Of a DNA stretch of 64,000 bases, positions 36,726-45,310 are shown in pieces (position 1 is the stretch's first letter; each line of letters opens with the position of its first letter). The notes under the pieces were generated by a model that was not told the DNA's origin, did no database searches, and was given only the letters and a program-made list of their open reading frames with translations. The DNA is from Lysinibacillus sphaericus OT4b.31 (lineage in GTDB: Bacteria; Bacillota; Bacilli; Bacillales_A; Planococcaceae). Position numbers and translations under genes: made by a program. The stretch is taken from the NCBI RefSeq assembly GCF_000392615.1, contig NZ_KB933398.1, positions 938,391 to 1,002,390 on the forward strand. The letters run 5' to 3'.

Positions 36726-38084
36726 ATGTTTGAGAAAATTTTAATTGCCAATCGTGGTGAAATAGCTAGACGTATTATTAGAACATGTAAACGACTGAAT
36801 ATTCAGACTGTCGCTGTTTATTCAGAAGCGGATGCTGAAAGTTTACATGTTAGGGAGGCAGACCAAGCATTTTGTATTGGAAAGCCACCTGTAGCACAAA
36901 GCTATTTAAATATGGAACGTATTCTTGAAGTAGCAAGGGAAAGTGGTGCTGATGCCATCCATCCTGGTTATGGCTTATTATCGGAAAACGCTAAATTTGC
37001 TCAACGCTGTACAGAAGAAGGCCTAGTCTTTATTGGACCGAGTGCCGATGTTATTGCGTCAATGGGCAGTAAATTAGAAGCTAGAAAGACGATGAAAGCG
37101 GCAGGTGTACCCATTGTAGAAGGTGTAGAAACAGCAGTGCAAGATAGTGCTGAAGCTATTGAAATTGCTTCCCGTCTAGGATATCCCATTATGTTGAAAG
37201 CTTCTGCTGGTGGCGGTGGTATCGGTATGCAACTCGTGGAAAATGACGACGAGTTAGCGAAAGCCTTCGAAGGTAATCAAAAACGCGCACAATCGTTTTT
37301 TGGTGATGGCACGATGTATATGGAACGATTTATTGCGAATCCCCATCATGTGGAAGTGCAAATTATCGCTGATCATGCGGGTAATGTTGTGCCGTTATTT
37401 GAACGGGAGTGCTCTATTCAAAGGCGCAATCAAAAAGTAGTGGAGGAGGCACCATCTCCATTCATCTCAGAAGAAACACGGCTGCGTATGTTAGAAGCTT
37501 CTATACAGGCAGTCAAACATATAGGCTATGTCAATGCCGGTACGATTGAATACTTGGTAGATGCTGAGCAAAATTTTTATTTTTTAGAGATGAATACACG
37601 CCTACAAGTTGAACATCCAGTGACCGAAGAGATCACGAAGTTGGATTTAGTAGAGGAACAATTAAAAGTTGCAGCTAAGCAGCCATTAACCATTACGCGT
37701 GACAGCATTGAAAAAAAGGGGCATGCAATAGAAGTACGAATTTATGCAGAGAATCCAACGACTTTCTTCCCATCCCCAGGTAAGATTACAGCACTTGAGT
37801 TGCCAACTGGGGAAGGTATTCGTCATGAATGCGGAGTAGAAACTGGCTCAATGGTGACGCCGTTTTATGATCCAATGATTAGTAAATTAGTCGTCTGGGG
37901 TGAAACACGCATGATTGCGTGTGAGCGACTTATTCAAGCACTTAAAGAGTATAAAATAGAAGGCATCCAAACTAATATTTCGATGCTCTTGAAAACTGTA
38001 ACCCATGAGCAGTTTTTACAAGGAAATACAACGACTAAGTTCGTAGAGGAATATTATTTACCGCAACTAACGGAAACAAAATAA
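36726..38084 (+). CDS. yngH: Biotin carboxylase subunit of methylcrotonyl-CoA-type carboxylase
   Basis: 452 residues of the AccC-type biotin carboxylase fold. It has the FEKILIANRGEIA N-terminus, KASAGGGGIGM (ATP-grasp glycine loop, near 158), FLEMNTRLQVEHPVTEE (active site, near 285) and CERLIQALKEYKIEG at the C-terminus. It carboxylates the biotin carried by the small protein at 38295 and works with the carboxyltransferase at 40298. It follows yngI by 14 bp after AAAGGGGG. Context points to methylcrotonyl-CoA (leucine degradation), not acetyl-CoA. Confidence 0.93.
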   Translation: MFEKILIANRGEIARRIIRTCKRLNIQTVAVYSEADAESLHVREADQAFCIGKPPVAQSYLNMERILEVARESGADAIHPGYGLLSENAKFAQRCTEEGLVFIGPSADVIASMGSKLEARKTMKAAGVPIVEGVETAVQDSAEAIEIASRLGYPIMLKASAGGGGIGMQLVENDDELAKAFEGNQKRAQSFFGDGTMYMERFIANPHHVEVQIIADHAGNVVPLFERECSIQRRNQKVVEEAPSPFISEETRLRMLEASIQAVKHIGYVNAGTIEYLVDAEQNFYFLEMNTRLQVEHPVTEEITKLDLVEEQLKVAAKQPLTITRDSIEKKGHAIEVRIYAENPTTFFPSPGKITALELPTGEGIRHECGVETGSMVTPFYDPMISKLVVWGETRMIACERLIQALKEYKIEGIQTNISMLLKTVTHEQFLQGNTTTKFVEEYYLPQLTETK

Positions 38085-38112
38085 CGATACTTGAATGAAG
38101 GGCTTCTCTACA

Positions 38113-38207
38113 GCATTTGCGCCTCATGCCGTATGGCGTTAAAGGTAAATAAGAACGATTTATATGCAGAGCGGAGAATCGTACGCTGTGTACGGCGGCG
38201 CAAATGC
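38113..38207. repeat. Long inverted repeat between yngH and yngHB
   Basis: A perfect 11-bp outer arm GCATTTGCGCC / GGCGCAAATGC encloses about 70 bp with a weaker inner pairing (ACGATT / AATCGT). It interrupts an otherwise tightly packed operon with a 207-bp gap. It may be a REP-like insertion or an RNA processing or attenuation structure; it has no T-run. Confidence 0.6.
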
Positions 38208-38294
38208 ATACAAAGTTTAAACAAGAGGATGGGGAACATTCCAGGTTGATTCTAGGAGTAGCCTGTTCACTATCAATTATTTGGAGGGATTATG

Positions 38295-38507
38295 ATGGCA
38301 ATGGTTAAAGCAAGTATGGCAGGAACAGTATGGAAGATCGTAGTAGCAGAAGGCGAGAAAGTAACAGCAGGGCAAGATGTAGCAATCTTAGAATCAATGA
38401 AAATGGAGATTCCGATTGCTGCAGAAGAAGACGGCGTTGTGTCAAAAATTGTAGCCAATGAGGGAGATTTCATTAACGTAGATGACGATATTTTAGAAAT
38501 CGAATAA
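38295..38507 (+). CDS. yngHB: Biotin carboxyl carrier protein (YngHB)
   Basis: About 70 residues forming a single biotinyl domain with the biotinylation motif ESMKMEIPI (target Lys near residue 36) and the flanking beta-strand glycine pattern. It is a free-standing carrier that shuttles carboxybiotin between YngH and YngE. ATG 38295 lies 6 nt after GGAGGG; ATG 38292, three bases earlier, is the only close alternative. Confidence 0.92.
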   Translation: MAMVKASMAGTVWKIVVAEGEKVTAGQDVAILESMKMEIPIAAEEDGVVSKIVANEGDFINVDDDILEIE

Positions 38508-38519
38508 GGAGGCTTCTGT

Positions 38520-39437
38520 ATGCAGCTACCGAAGCATGTAACGTTAAAGGAAGTTGGTCCCCGTGACGGTTTGCAAAATGAAAAAATACACATTGCTACT
38601 GCAGATAAAATACAGCTAGTGAATTTACTTAGTCAGACGGGATTAAATTATATTGAGGTAACGTCATTTGTCCATCCAAAATGGATTCCTCAATTGGCGG
38701 ATGCGGTAGAGGTATTGCAAGCCATCAAGCGAGAAAAAGATATAACATATGCGGCACTTGTACCAAATATGCGTGGCTTAGAACGTGCATTGCAGGCTGA
38801 TATTGATGAAGTGAACGTCTTTATGTCTGCAAGTGAAAGCCATAATCAAAATAATATCAATAAAACAATCGCTGAAACATTTCCTATACTACAGGAAGTA
38901 GTAACAGCAGCGAAAGCTGAGCATAAAAGCGTACGTGGTTACATCTCAACGGTAATCGGATGCCCATATGAAGGCTACATACAGCCAGAAAAGGTTTTAC
39001 GAGTAACAGATAAATTACTAGAAATGGGCGTTGATGAAATTTCGCTAGGCGATACAATCGGCGTTGGTGTACCGACACAAGTAGAGTCACTTTTAGAAGA
39101 GCTATTCAAAAGGTATCCAGCACAAAAATTTGCCATGCATTTTCACGATACGCGTGGTACAGCACTTGTAAATATCATGAAATCCTTAGAAATGGGGATT
39201 ACAAAATTTGATAGTGCACTAGGTGGACTTGGTGGATGTCCTTACGCAAAAGGGGCATCAGGCAATATTGCCACAGAGGATGTATTGTATTTATTAGATG
39301 GAATGGATATAAAAACGGGAGTGGACATGAGTTCGTTGTTAAAAGCGGCATATTTCATTGAACAAAAGCTAGGGAAATCAGTTGCGTCTAAACAAATGGC
39401 AATTGTCCGTAATGAAGGGAGTGCTAATGTGCTATGA
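38520..39437 (+). CDS. yngG: Hydroxymethylglutaryl-CoA lyase
   Basis: 305 residues of the HMGL-like TIM-barrel family. It has VTLKEVGPRDGLQNE at the N-terminus (catalytic Arg and metal Asp), HFHDTRG (metal His pair near 200) and the catalytic-loop Cys in GLGGCPYAKGASGN. It cleaves HMG-CoA to acetyl-CoA and acetoacetate, the last step of leucine degradation. It starts 12 bp after the carrier gene with AAGGAGG, and its stop overlaps the next start (ATGA). Confidence 0.94.
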   Translation: MQLPKHVTLKEVGPRDGLQNEKIHIATADKIQLVNLLSQTGLNYIEVTSFVHPKWIPQLADAVEVLQAIKREKDITYAALVPNMRGLERALQADIDEVNVFMSASESHNQNNINKTIAETFPILQEVVTAAKAEHKSVRGYISTVIGCPYEGYIQPEKVLRVTDKLLEMGVDEISLGDTIGVGVPTQVESLLEELFKRYPAQKFAMHFHDTRGTALVNIMKSLEMGITKFDSALGGLGGCPYAKGASGNIATEDVLYLLDGMDIKTGVDMSSLLKAAYFIEQKLGKSVASKQMAIVRNEGSANVL

Positions 39438-40216
39438 CACAACTTGTTCGTTTTGAATTATTAGCAGGTAACATAGGACTCATCACGCTATCAAGACCTG
39501 AAGCAGCAAATGCAATGTCCGTACAGTTATTGAATGAACTTGGAACTATGCTGGATCAAGTGAACGGAGACCCGGCAGTGCGTGTTGTATTGCTAACAGG
39601 CGCAGGAGAAAAGGCATTTTGTGCAGGGGCAGATTTAAAAGAGCGTAAAGGCATGACTGACCGCCAAGTAAAACAAATTGTACACTTAATTGGTGCGACA
39701 GTTGCGAAAGTAGAAGCTTTGGCACAACCAGTAATTGCTGTGTTAAATGGTGTTGCATTTGGTGGTGGACTTGAGTTGGCCCTTGCTTGTGATTTACGTA
39801 TGGCAGCCGCACACACAAAATTAGGTCTTACTGAGACATCACTAGGTATTATCCCGGGAGCAGGAGGCACACAACGTTTACCGCGCCTCATTGGCATCGG
39901 AAAAGCGAAGGAATTAATATATACAGCACGTCGATTAAACGCATTGGAAGCAAAGGACTACGGCATAGTAGAGTATGTATTTGACGGCCATGAGCTACAG
40001 GAAAAGGCACAGCAACTTGCGCTCGAAATGACGAAAAATGCGCCGTTATCTCTTATGCAGGCGAAAATTGCTATTAATCAAGGTATTGAAGTAGATTTAG
40101 CAACTGGCTTGAAAATTGAATCTCTTGCATATAGTGCGCTTATTCCAACGGAGGACCGTTTGGAAGGCTTGCTTGCTTTCCAGGAAAAGCGAGCGCCACA
40201 ATATTTGGGACAGTAA
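39434..40216 (+). CDS. yngF: Enoyl-CoA hydratase/methylglutaconyl-CoA hydratase (YngF)
   Basis: 260-residue crotonase. It has oxyanion-hole segments FCAGADLKERKGM and GVAFGGGLELALACD, and both catalytic Glu positions are present (GGLELA and LTETSLGIIPGAGGTQRL). In this operon it should hydrate 3-methylglutaconyl-CoA to HMG-CoA. It overlaps the HMG-CoA lyase gene by 4 bp. Contrast it with the crotonase at 50436-51215, which lacks the second Glu. Confidence 0.9.
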   Translation: MTQLVRFELLAGNIGLITLSRPEAANAMSVQLLNELGTMLDQVNGDPAVRVVLLTGAGEKAFCAGADLKERKGMTDRQVKQIVHLIGATVAKVEALAQPVIAVLNGVAFGGGLELALACDLRMAAAHTKLGLTETSLGIIPGAGGTQRLPRLIGIGKAKELIYTARRLNALEAKDYGIVEYVFDGHELQEKAQQLALEMTKNAPLSLMQAKIAINQGIEVDLATGLKIESLAYSALIPTEDRLEGLLAFQEKRAPQYLGQ

Positions 40217-40297
40217 TGTACTTTGATTCATTAATGTCTCGCATTTCGATTGTGGTGAGCATAGGTGTAATGAATTGGGCAAAAGGAGGAATTGGAC

Positions 40298-41836
40298 ATG
40301 AGCAACGTATCGACAGAAAATACGACAAATACAATGAAAGAACAAATTTTAGCAGGGGGATTGCCGAAATATCACGAAAAAAATGCACAACAAGGTAAGT
40401 TATTCGTACGTGAGCGACTCGAGTTATTATTAGATGATGGTCTCCAATCAGAGGATGGCTTGTATGCTAACTGTTTAGCAGGTGATTTACCAGCAGATGG
40501 TGTAGTTACAGGTATTGGTAAAATTCACGGTCGCACAGTATGTATTTTGGCAAACGATTCCACAATTAAAGCAGGCTCTTGGGGGAAACGAACTGTAGAA
40601 AAAATGATTCGTATACAAGAAACGGCTGAGAAGCTAAACTGCCCATTATTATATTTAGTCGATTCAGCAGGTGCGCGCATTACAGATCAGTTAGAAATGT
40701 TCCCAGGGCGTCGCGGGGCAGGGCGTATTTTCTATAATCAGGTAAAGCTCTCGGGCAAAGTACCGCAAATTTGCCTATTGTTCGGTCCTTCTGCAGCTGG
40801 AGGGGCTTATATTCCGGCATTTTGTGACATTGTAGTGATGGTTGAGGGCAATGCTTCGATGTACTTGGGCTCGCCACGCATGGCGGAAATGGTCATTGGA
40901 GAAAAAGTAGATTTAGAAACAATGGGCGGTGCTAAGATGCATTGTTCTGTATCTGGTTGTGGAGATGTACTGGCAAAATCAGAGCAGGAAGCCATCGCAT
41001 ATGCACGCAAATATTTGAGCTATTTCCCGAATAACTATGCAGAGCGCAGTAAAGTGGCGGAACCGAAACCACCGGCATCTTTTGACAAGTCGATTGAAGA
41101 ATTAATTCCAAAAAATCAAAACGCTCCTTTTGATATGTATCAGTTAATTGAGCGACTAATTGATGAAGATTCTTTCTGTGAAGTAAAGAAGTTGTTTGCT
41201 GCAGAATTAATTACTGGGCTTGGACGCATTAATGGTCAATCTGTTGGGATTATAGCTAACCAACCTCGTGTAAAGGGCGGAGTACTGTTCCACGATTCGG
41301 CTGACAAAGCAGCGAAATTTATTTCATTATGCGATGCGTTTAACATTCCACTAATTTTTTTAGCAGACGTACCAGGCTTTATGATTGGTACACAAGTAGA
41401 AAAGGCTGGTATTATTCGTCATGGTGCGAAAATGATTTTTGCTATGAGCGAAGCAACTGTGCCTAAACTAACAGTTATTGTACGCAAGGCATATGGGGCG
41501 GGGTTATATGCGATGGCGGGACCAGCATTTGAACCTGATTGCTGTATTGCTCTATCAAACGCACAAATTGCCGTAATGGGTCCAGAAGCAGCTGTAAATG
41601 CCGTCTATGCAAATAAAATTGCAGAACTTCCAAAAGAAGAGCAGGCAAACTTTATTGCAGAAAAACGTAAAGAATACCAAGAGGAAATTGACATATATCG
41701 TTTAGCGTCAGAGCTTATTATTGATGATGTCATTGAGCCGAATGATTTACGTAAGGCATTAGAAACACGTTTAGAATTATATATGTCGAAATATTTGCTG
41801 TTCTCACAACGAAAGCACGGTGTAAATCCCGTATAA
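40298..41836 (+). CDS. yngE: Carboxyltransferase subunit of methylcrotonyl-CoA-type carboxylase
   Basis: About 512 residues with both N- and C-terminal carboxyltransferase domains of the propionyl/methylcrotonyl-CoA type. It has FGPSAAGGAYIPAFCD (first oxyanion hole), GGAKMHCSVSGCGD, and FLADVPGFMIGTQVEKAGIIRHGAKM and AYGAGLYAMAGPAF segments in the second half. It transfers the carboxyl group from biotin to 3-methylcrotonyl-CoA. The start is ATG 40298, 7 nt after AAAGGAGGA; a TTG two codons upstream is less well placed. It is the last gene of the operon. Confidence 0.92.
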   Translation: MSNVSTENTTNTMKEQILAGGLPKYHEKNAQQGKLFVRERLELLLDDGLQSEDGLYANCLAGDLPADGVVTGIGKIHGRTVCILANDSTIKAGSWGKRTVEKMIRIQETAEKLNCPLLYLVDSAGARITDQLEMFPGRRGAGRIFYNQVKLSGKVPQICLLFGPSAAGGAYIPAFCDIVVMVEGNASMYLGSPRMAEMVIGEKVDLETMGGAKMHCSVSGCGDVLAKSEQEAIAYARKYLSYFPNNYAERSKVAEPKPPASFDKSIEELIPKNQNAPFDMYQLIERLIDEDSFCEVKKLFAAELITGLGRINGQSVGIIANQPRVKGGVLFHDSADKAAKFISLCDAFNIPLIFLADVPGFMIGTQVEKAGIIRHGAKMIFAMSEATVPKLTVIVRKAYGAGLYAMAGPAFEPDCCIALSNAQIAVMGPEAAVNAVYANKIAELPKEEQANFIAEKRKEYQEEIDIYRLASELIIDDVIEPNDLRKALETRLELYMSKYLLFSQRKHGVNPV

Positions 41837-41944
41837 AGGCATAAAGAAAGAGGACAACGAGGCTACTAGGTGTCGAACAACTGACTGGCAAAGCCTAATT
41901 GAAGTTTCACTTTATGACCGTTATTTTTCTTAAGCTATAGGAAA

Positions 41945-41976
41945 GCACTCCAGATATACGCTGGGGTGCATTTTTT
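41945..41976 (+). terminator. Terminator of the yng-type operon
   Basis: Stem GCACTCCA / TGGGGTGC with one G-T pair and a 9-nt loop, followed by ATTTTTT. It lies about 110 bp after yngE. Confidence 0.8.
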
Positions 41977-42054
41977 GCTATATTTACCCCCTTGCATGGG
42001 CCGAGCGAACATATTAAAATATGGTATGGATAAGAGAAAGTGGGTGGTGAAGGC

Positions 42055-42627
42055 ATGACAAAAAATAATATATCGAATGTTCAAGGTGATGCCAAACTAC
42101 CATTACCTTATCGAGCTTGGATTGATACATACTATATGCAAGTAAAGATTATAGGCTGGGTGATTTTTAGTGTCTACTCCTTTATTGCGTTTTATAAATT
42201 AGTGATTGATCGTTTAGTGAATGTTGTTGTCGTTTTTTTTCATGGCGACTATTCTTTAGGCGAATTAGGCTTATTTGATTATAGTAGTTGGCGAGTAACG
42301 ACAAATTTTGTGCCTTTTGAAACAATTTTGCGTTATATAAACTACTCACAGTACTTTAATTTAGATTTGATAATAATCAACTTACTTGGAAATTTATTGA
42401 TATTTACACCGATGGGCTTTTTATTGCCATTACTGTCGAAGAAATTTCGAAAAGCATGGCTAATAATTATTTTAGGCTTTTTCTCCAGTCTTGCGGTAGA
42501 GACTGTGCAGTTTATTTTTACAGTTGGCTCTGCCGATATTGACGATTTAATATTAAATACAGTCGGCGCATGGGTTGGCTACTTTGCCTATAAATGCCTT
42601 CTAATTATACCTAGGAACAAAAACTAA
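42055..42627 (+). CDS. VanZ-like membrane protein
   Basis: About 190 residues with four to five hydrophobic segments and the VanZ-family pattern NLLGNLLIFTPMGFLLPLL, then a basic loop and SSLAVETVQFIFTVGSADIDDLILNTVGAWVGY. The family includes the teicoplanin-resistance protein VanZ, but most members have no known role. ATG 42055 follows GGTGGTGA; an in-frame GTG at 42040 is possible. It is a single gene followed by a terminator. Confidence 0.85.
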   Translation: MTKNNISNVQGDAKLPLPYRAWIDTYYMQVKIIGWVIFSVYSFIAFYKLVIDRLVNVVVVFFHGDYSLGELGLFDYSSWRVTTNFVPFETILRYINYSQYFNLDLIIINLLGNLLIFTPMGFLLPLLSKKFRKAWLIIILGFFSSLAVETVQFIFTVGSADIDDLILNTVGAWVGYFAYKCLLIIPRNKN

Positions 42628-42642
42628 CTTTAAATTGTTAAG

Positions 42643-42672
42643 ACAGTCCGTTTATCAATGGACTGTTTTTTT
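42643..42672 (+). terminator. Terminator after the VanZ-like gene
   Basis: Stem ACAGTCC / GGACTGT with a 10-nt loop and a run of seven T. The next 300 bp to the SprA-like gene are AT-rich and show no gene or other clear structure. Confidence 0.85.
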
Positions 42673-42978
42673 AGAGGGAAGTAAACACTATTTTACAAGT
42701 GTTTAGCATGATAAATATCAATGATAATAAACAATAAAGTAATAGATGAGGTAGGAAATTAGAAAATAATTTAGTTAAACATAAGTCTTTAGGTTTATTT
42801 TTTTAAAATTGATTTATTTCTTTAGGATGTTAGTAGTATCTTACTCTTGATTTTAGTTAAGAAAATTCCGATAATTAGTGTACGGAAACTGTTCAGCTGG
42901 TATATGTATAGTAATAGAATGTTTAGTCATATCTACTATTTAACTTGCATATTAAGATAAAAAGTTGAGGTGAACCAT

Positions 42979-43779
42979 ATGAAATTATCGAATTTAATTA
43001 GACAAGAAAGTATTGCAAATAACCATACTCGTAAAAAGATATTACAGCGAAAAGAGGCCGGGGATGCTTATCGAAAAAATGCACAGTATTTCCAACCAAA
43101 GAAAAATCCTATATTGCTGGAGCTTGAAAGTCTCTTATTAGGACGTAAAGACCAAGATTTATATGAGCAACATAAAGAAGAGGCGAAGGAAGTAACGCCA
43201 CAACAGCGAGCGCTAATTAGTGACTTACAGCAAACAGAAAAAAATGTACGTGCGCATGAACAGGTATATAAAGCTGTGGGCGGTGATAAGACCGAAACGT
43301 TTTCTTACACACAATCGACCGAACTAGCGGGGAAGCTTAATAGTTCAGATGAGGAAGTGGCTATAACTGACGATGCTGGCATTGCTCCAGATGAAACGCT
43401 ACAGATTTTAGAGAAAGTTAGAAGTGCTGCACTAGCACCGGTTAATCCATCATCCCAAGATTTGCGCCTGGCAGCGTTTGCAGACGCTCAAATACAGCAA
43501 ATGCAAACGAAAGTAAATGATTTTAAAGGTGATAATCATGAGCTGATTGAGGAAGAACCTGTTTTTGTACAAGAGATTATTGAAGTAAAGGTACCAGAAC
43601 GTTTCTCGAATGAATTGAAATTGGACCCATTTGCAGATACAATTTTCGGTAAGAGTTATGAGGAGGCATTCAAGGCACGCTCATTTAAAAATGCGGCGGC
43701 TAAGTATGCTACTCATATTCAAATGGCGAAAAATGGCTATCAACCTGGGAATGATTCAATGTTTTCAATGACTGCCTAA
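42979..43779 (+). CDS. SprA-family protein with altered metalloprotease motif
   Basis: About 266 residues. The middle part (EKNVRAHEQVYKAVGG, near 87-102, then DETLQILEKVRSAALAPVNPSSQD near 150-175) follows the SprA-related putative metalloprotease family, whose usual motif is RAHEQAH. Here the second His is Tyr (HEQVY), so the zinc-binding HExxH-type pair is lost. The C-terminal part (FADTIFGKSYEEAFKARSF) is not recognised. No signal peptide or membrane segment is seen. ATG 42979 lies 5 nt after GAGGTGA. A catalytically dead family member is the simplest reading. Confidence 0.65.
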   Translation: MKLSNLIRQESIANNHTRKKILQRKEAGDAYRKNAQYFQPKKNPILLELESLLLGRKDQDLYEQHKEEAKEVTPQQRALISDLQQTEKNVRAHEQVYKAVGGDKTETFSYTQSTELAGKLNSSDEEVAITDDAGIAPDETLQILEKVRSAALAPVNPSSQDLRLAAFADAQIQQMQTKVNDFKGDNHELIEEEPVFVQEIIEVKVPERFSNELKLDPFADTIFGKSYEEAFKARSFKNAAAKYATHIQMAKNGYQPGNDSMFSMTA

Positions 43780-43803
43780 TGCTGTAGATGGGGGATTTTA
43801 AAT

Positions 43804-44298
43804 GTGGCAAAGGCAAAGCATACTAAAACAAATGCTGTAAGATTATTAGAACAGCGAAAAATACCTTTTGATGTTATGGAGTATGAAACGGGAGACGGTC
43901 TTGTGGACGGGGTGTCAGTAGCTGAAAAAATTGGTCACCCAGTTTCACATGTTTTTAAAACATTAGTGGCAAAGGCAAGTGCACAAAAGCTCTTTGTTTT
44001 TGTTATACCAGTTGCGGAAGAATTGGATTTAAAAGCAGCTGCAAAAGTTGTTGGTGAGAAAAAAATCGAAATGCTTGCTGTGAAAGAGTTACTTGGCTAC
44101 ACAGGCTATGTACGCGGTGGGTGCTCGCCAGTAGGCATGAAAAAACTTTACCCGACAGTCATTGATGCATGTGCACGTGAGCAAGGAAATATTATTGTCA
44201 GTGCAGGTAAAATAGGCATGCAAATACATGTGCAACTTGATGATTTGATTGCCGTGACACAGGCACAGATTGCTCCAATCACAACTATCCACGAATAA
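43804..44298 (+). CDS. ybaK: Cys-tRNA(Pro)/Cys-tRNA(Cys) deacylase, YbaK/EbsC type
   Basis: 164 residues of the YbaK/ProX editing family. It has [20 protein letters not shown] at the N-terminus, HVFKTLVAK, the lysine-bearing [18 protein letters not shown] region and [11 protein letters not shown]. It hydrolyses Cys wrongly attached to tRNA(Pro). GTG 43804 lies 8 nt after GGGGGA. It follows the SprA-like gene by 24 bp and ends in a terminator. Confidence 0.92.
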   Translation: MAKAKHTKTNAVRLLEQRKIPFDVMEYETGDGLVDGVSVAEKIGHPVSHVFKTLVAKASAQKLFVFVIPVAEELDLKAAAKVVGEKKIEMLAVKELLGYTGYVRGGCSPVGMKKLYPTVIDACAREQGNIIVSAGKIGMQIHVQLDDLIAVTQAQIAPITTIHE

Positions 44299-44317
44299 TA
44301 ATGTGGATAGTTTTTTT
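44284..44317 (+). terminator. Terminator after ybaK
   Basis: Perfect stem ACTATCCAC / GTGGATAGT overlapping the end of the coding region, with a 10-nt loop and TTTTTTT. Confidence 0.88.
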
Positions 44318-44574
44318 ATGAAAAGAAACGCTAGGTTGCATTCTTTGCTCATGATCCCAAGTAAACGGAACCTATCGCTCGGATGACTGAAGTAGCTGCT
44401 CTGGAAGAGTCAGCCTCCTCGCCTAGTTCTCAATCAAACACGGAGTGCAATCAATCTTTACTCAGGAAACTGCAACAATTTCAAATACTTTGGAGTTCCA
44501 AACAGTATTCTTTTATAATCTGGAAAATATGATACAGTTAGAGCAATATCATACATAGAGAGTAGGATTACGAA

Positions 44575-45210
44575 ATGCGAAAAGTTACTGGATGGCGCTG
44601 GACGTTCTTTATCGGTGGCATGATGATTATGGCGCTTGGTATTACGATGTCTATAAAGGGGAAAATTATCGGAACGAGCCCATGGGATGTTTTGCATGTC
44701 GGCTTGTTTCAAAACTTCGGTTTGACAATTGGGACATGGTCTATTTTAACGGGGTTACTGATTGTTGCTTCGACTTCGTTGGTGTTACGAGAATGGCCAA
44801 AAATTGGCACGTGGCTAAATATGCTACTTATTGGTTCTTTTATTGATGTGTTTAATTGGCTACTGCCGTCAACGGATATCTATGGATTGCAGATAACTTA
44901 TTTTGTGATGGGATTGTTTGTTTTAAGTTTTGGCTGTGGGATGTATATCGCGCCAAATATGGGGGCTGGACCGAGGGACACTTTAATGATGATTCTCGTT
45001 GAAAAATTTGGCGGGACTATTAAAACAGCGCGTATGGGGATTGAGGTACTTGTTACGATTCTTGGGTGGCTACTTGGTGGTCCTGTCGGTGTTGGTACAG
45101 TATTAATTGCCTTAACGTCCGGCTATATTGTGCAATATTCATTGCCGTATTGCCGAAAGGTTTTAATGAAATGCATCGGCAGTATGGACGGCATGAAGCC
45201 GTTTTATTGA
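44575..45210 (+). CDS. YczE/YitT-family membrane protein
   Basis: 211 residues with about five to six transmembrane segments. It shows the internal-repeat pattern of the YczE/YyaS group: GTSPWDVLHVGL in the first half and GAGPRDTLMMILVEKFG in the second. Function is unknown; Bacillus YczE influences surfactin production, but no such link is shown here. It starts at ATG 44575 after GAGAGTAGGATTACGAA and ends in a terminator. The 275 bp upstream hold no gene. Confidence 0.8.
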   Translation: MRKVTGWRWTFFIGGMMIMALGITMSIKGKIIGTSPWDVLHVGLFQNFGLTIGTWSILTGLLIVASTSLVLREWPKIGTWLNMLLIGSFIDVFNWLLPSTDIYGLQITYFVMGLFVLSFGCGMYIAPNMGAGPRDTLMMILVEKFGGTIKTARMGIEVLVTILGWLLGGPVGVGTVLIALTSGYIVQYSLPYCRKVLMKCIGSMDGMKPFY

Positions 45211-45217
45211 AAATTAG

Positions 45218-45253
45218 CTACTTTTATCGCGATGAAGATAAAAGTAGTTTTTT
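45218..45253 (+). terminator. Terminator after the YczE-like gene
   Basis: Perfect 11-bp stem CTACTTTTATC / GATAAAAGTAG with an 8-nt loop, followed by TTTTTT. Confidence 0.88.
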
Positions 45254-45310
45254 CATTTTTTAAAGAGATATTTCATATAATGCAGTGCATAAGGCAAAGG
45301 GGGAACGACA

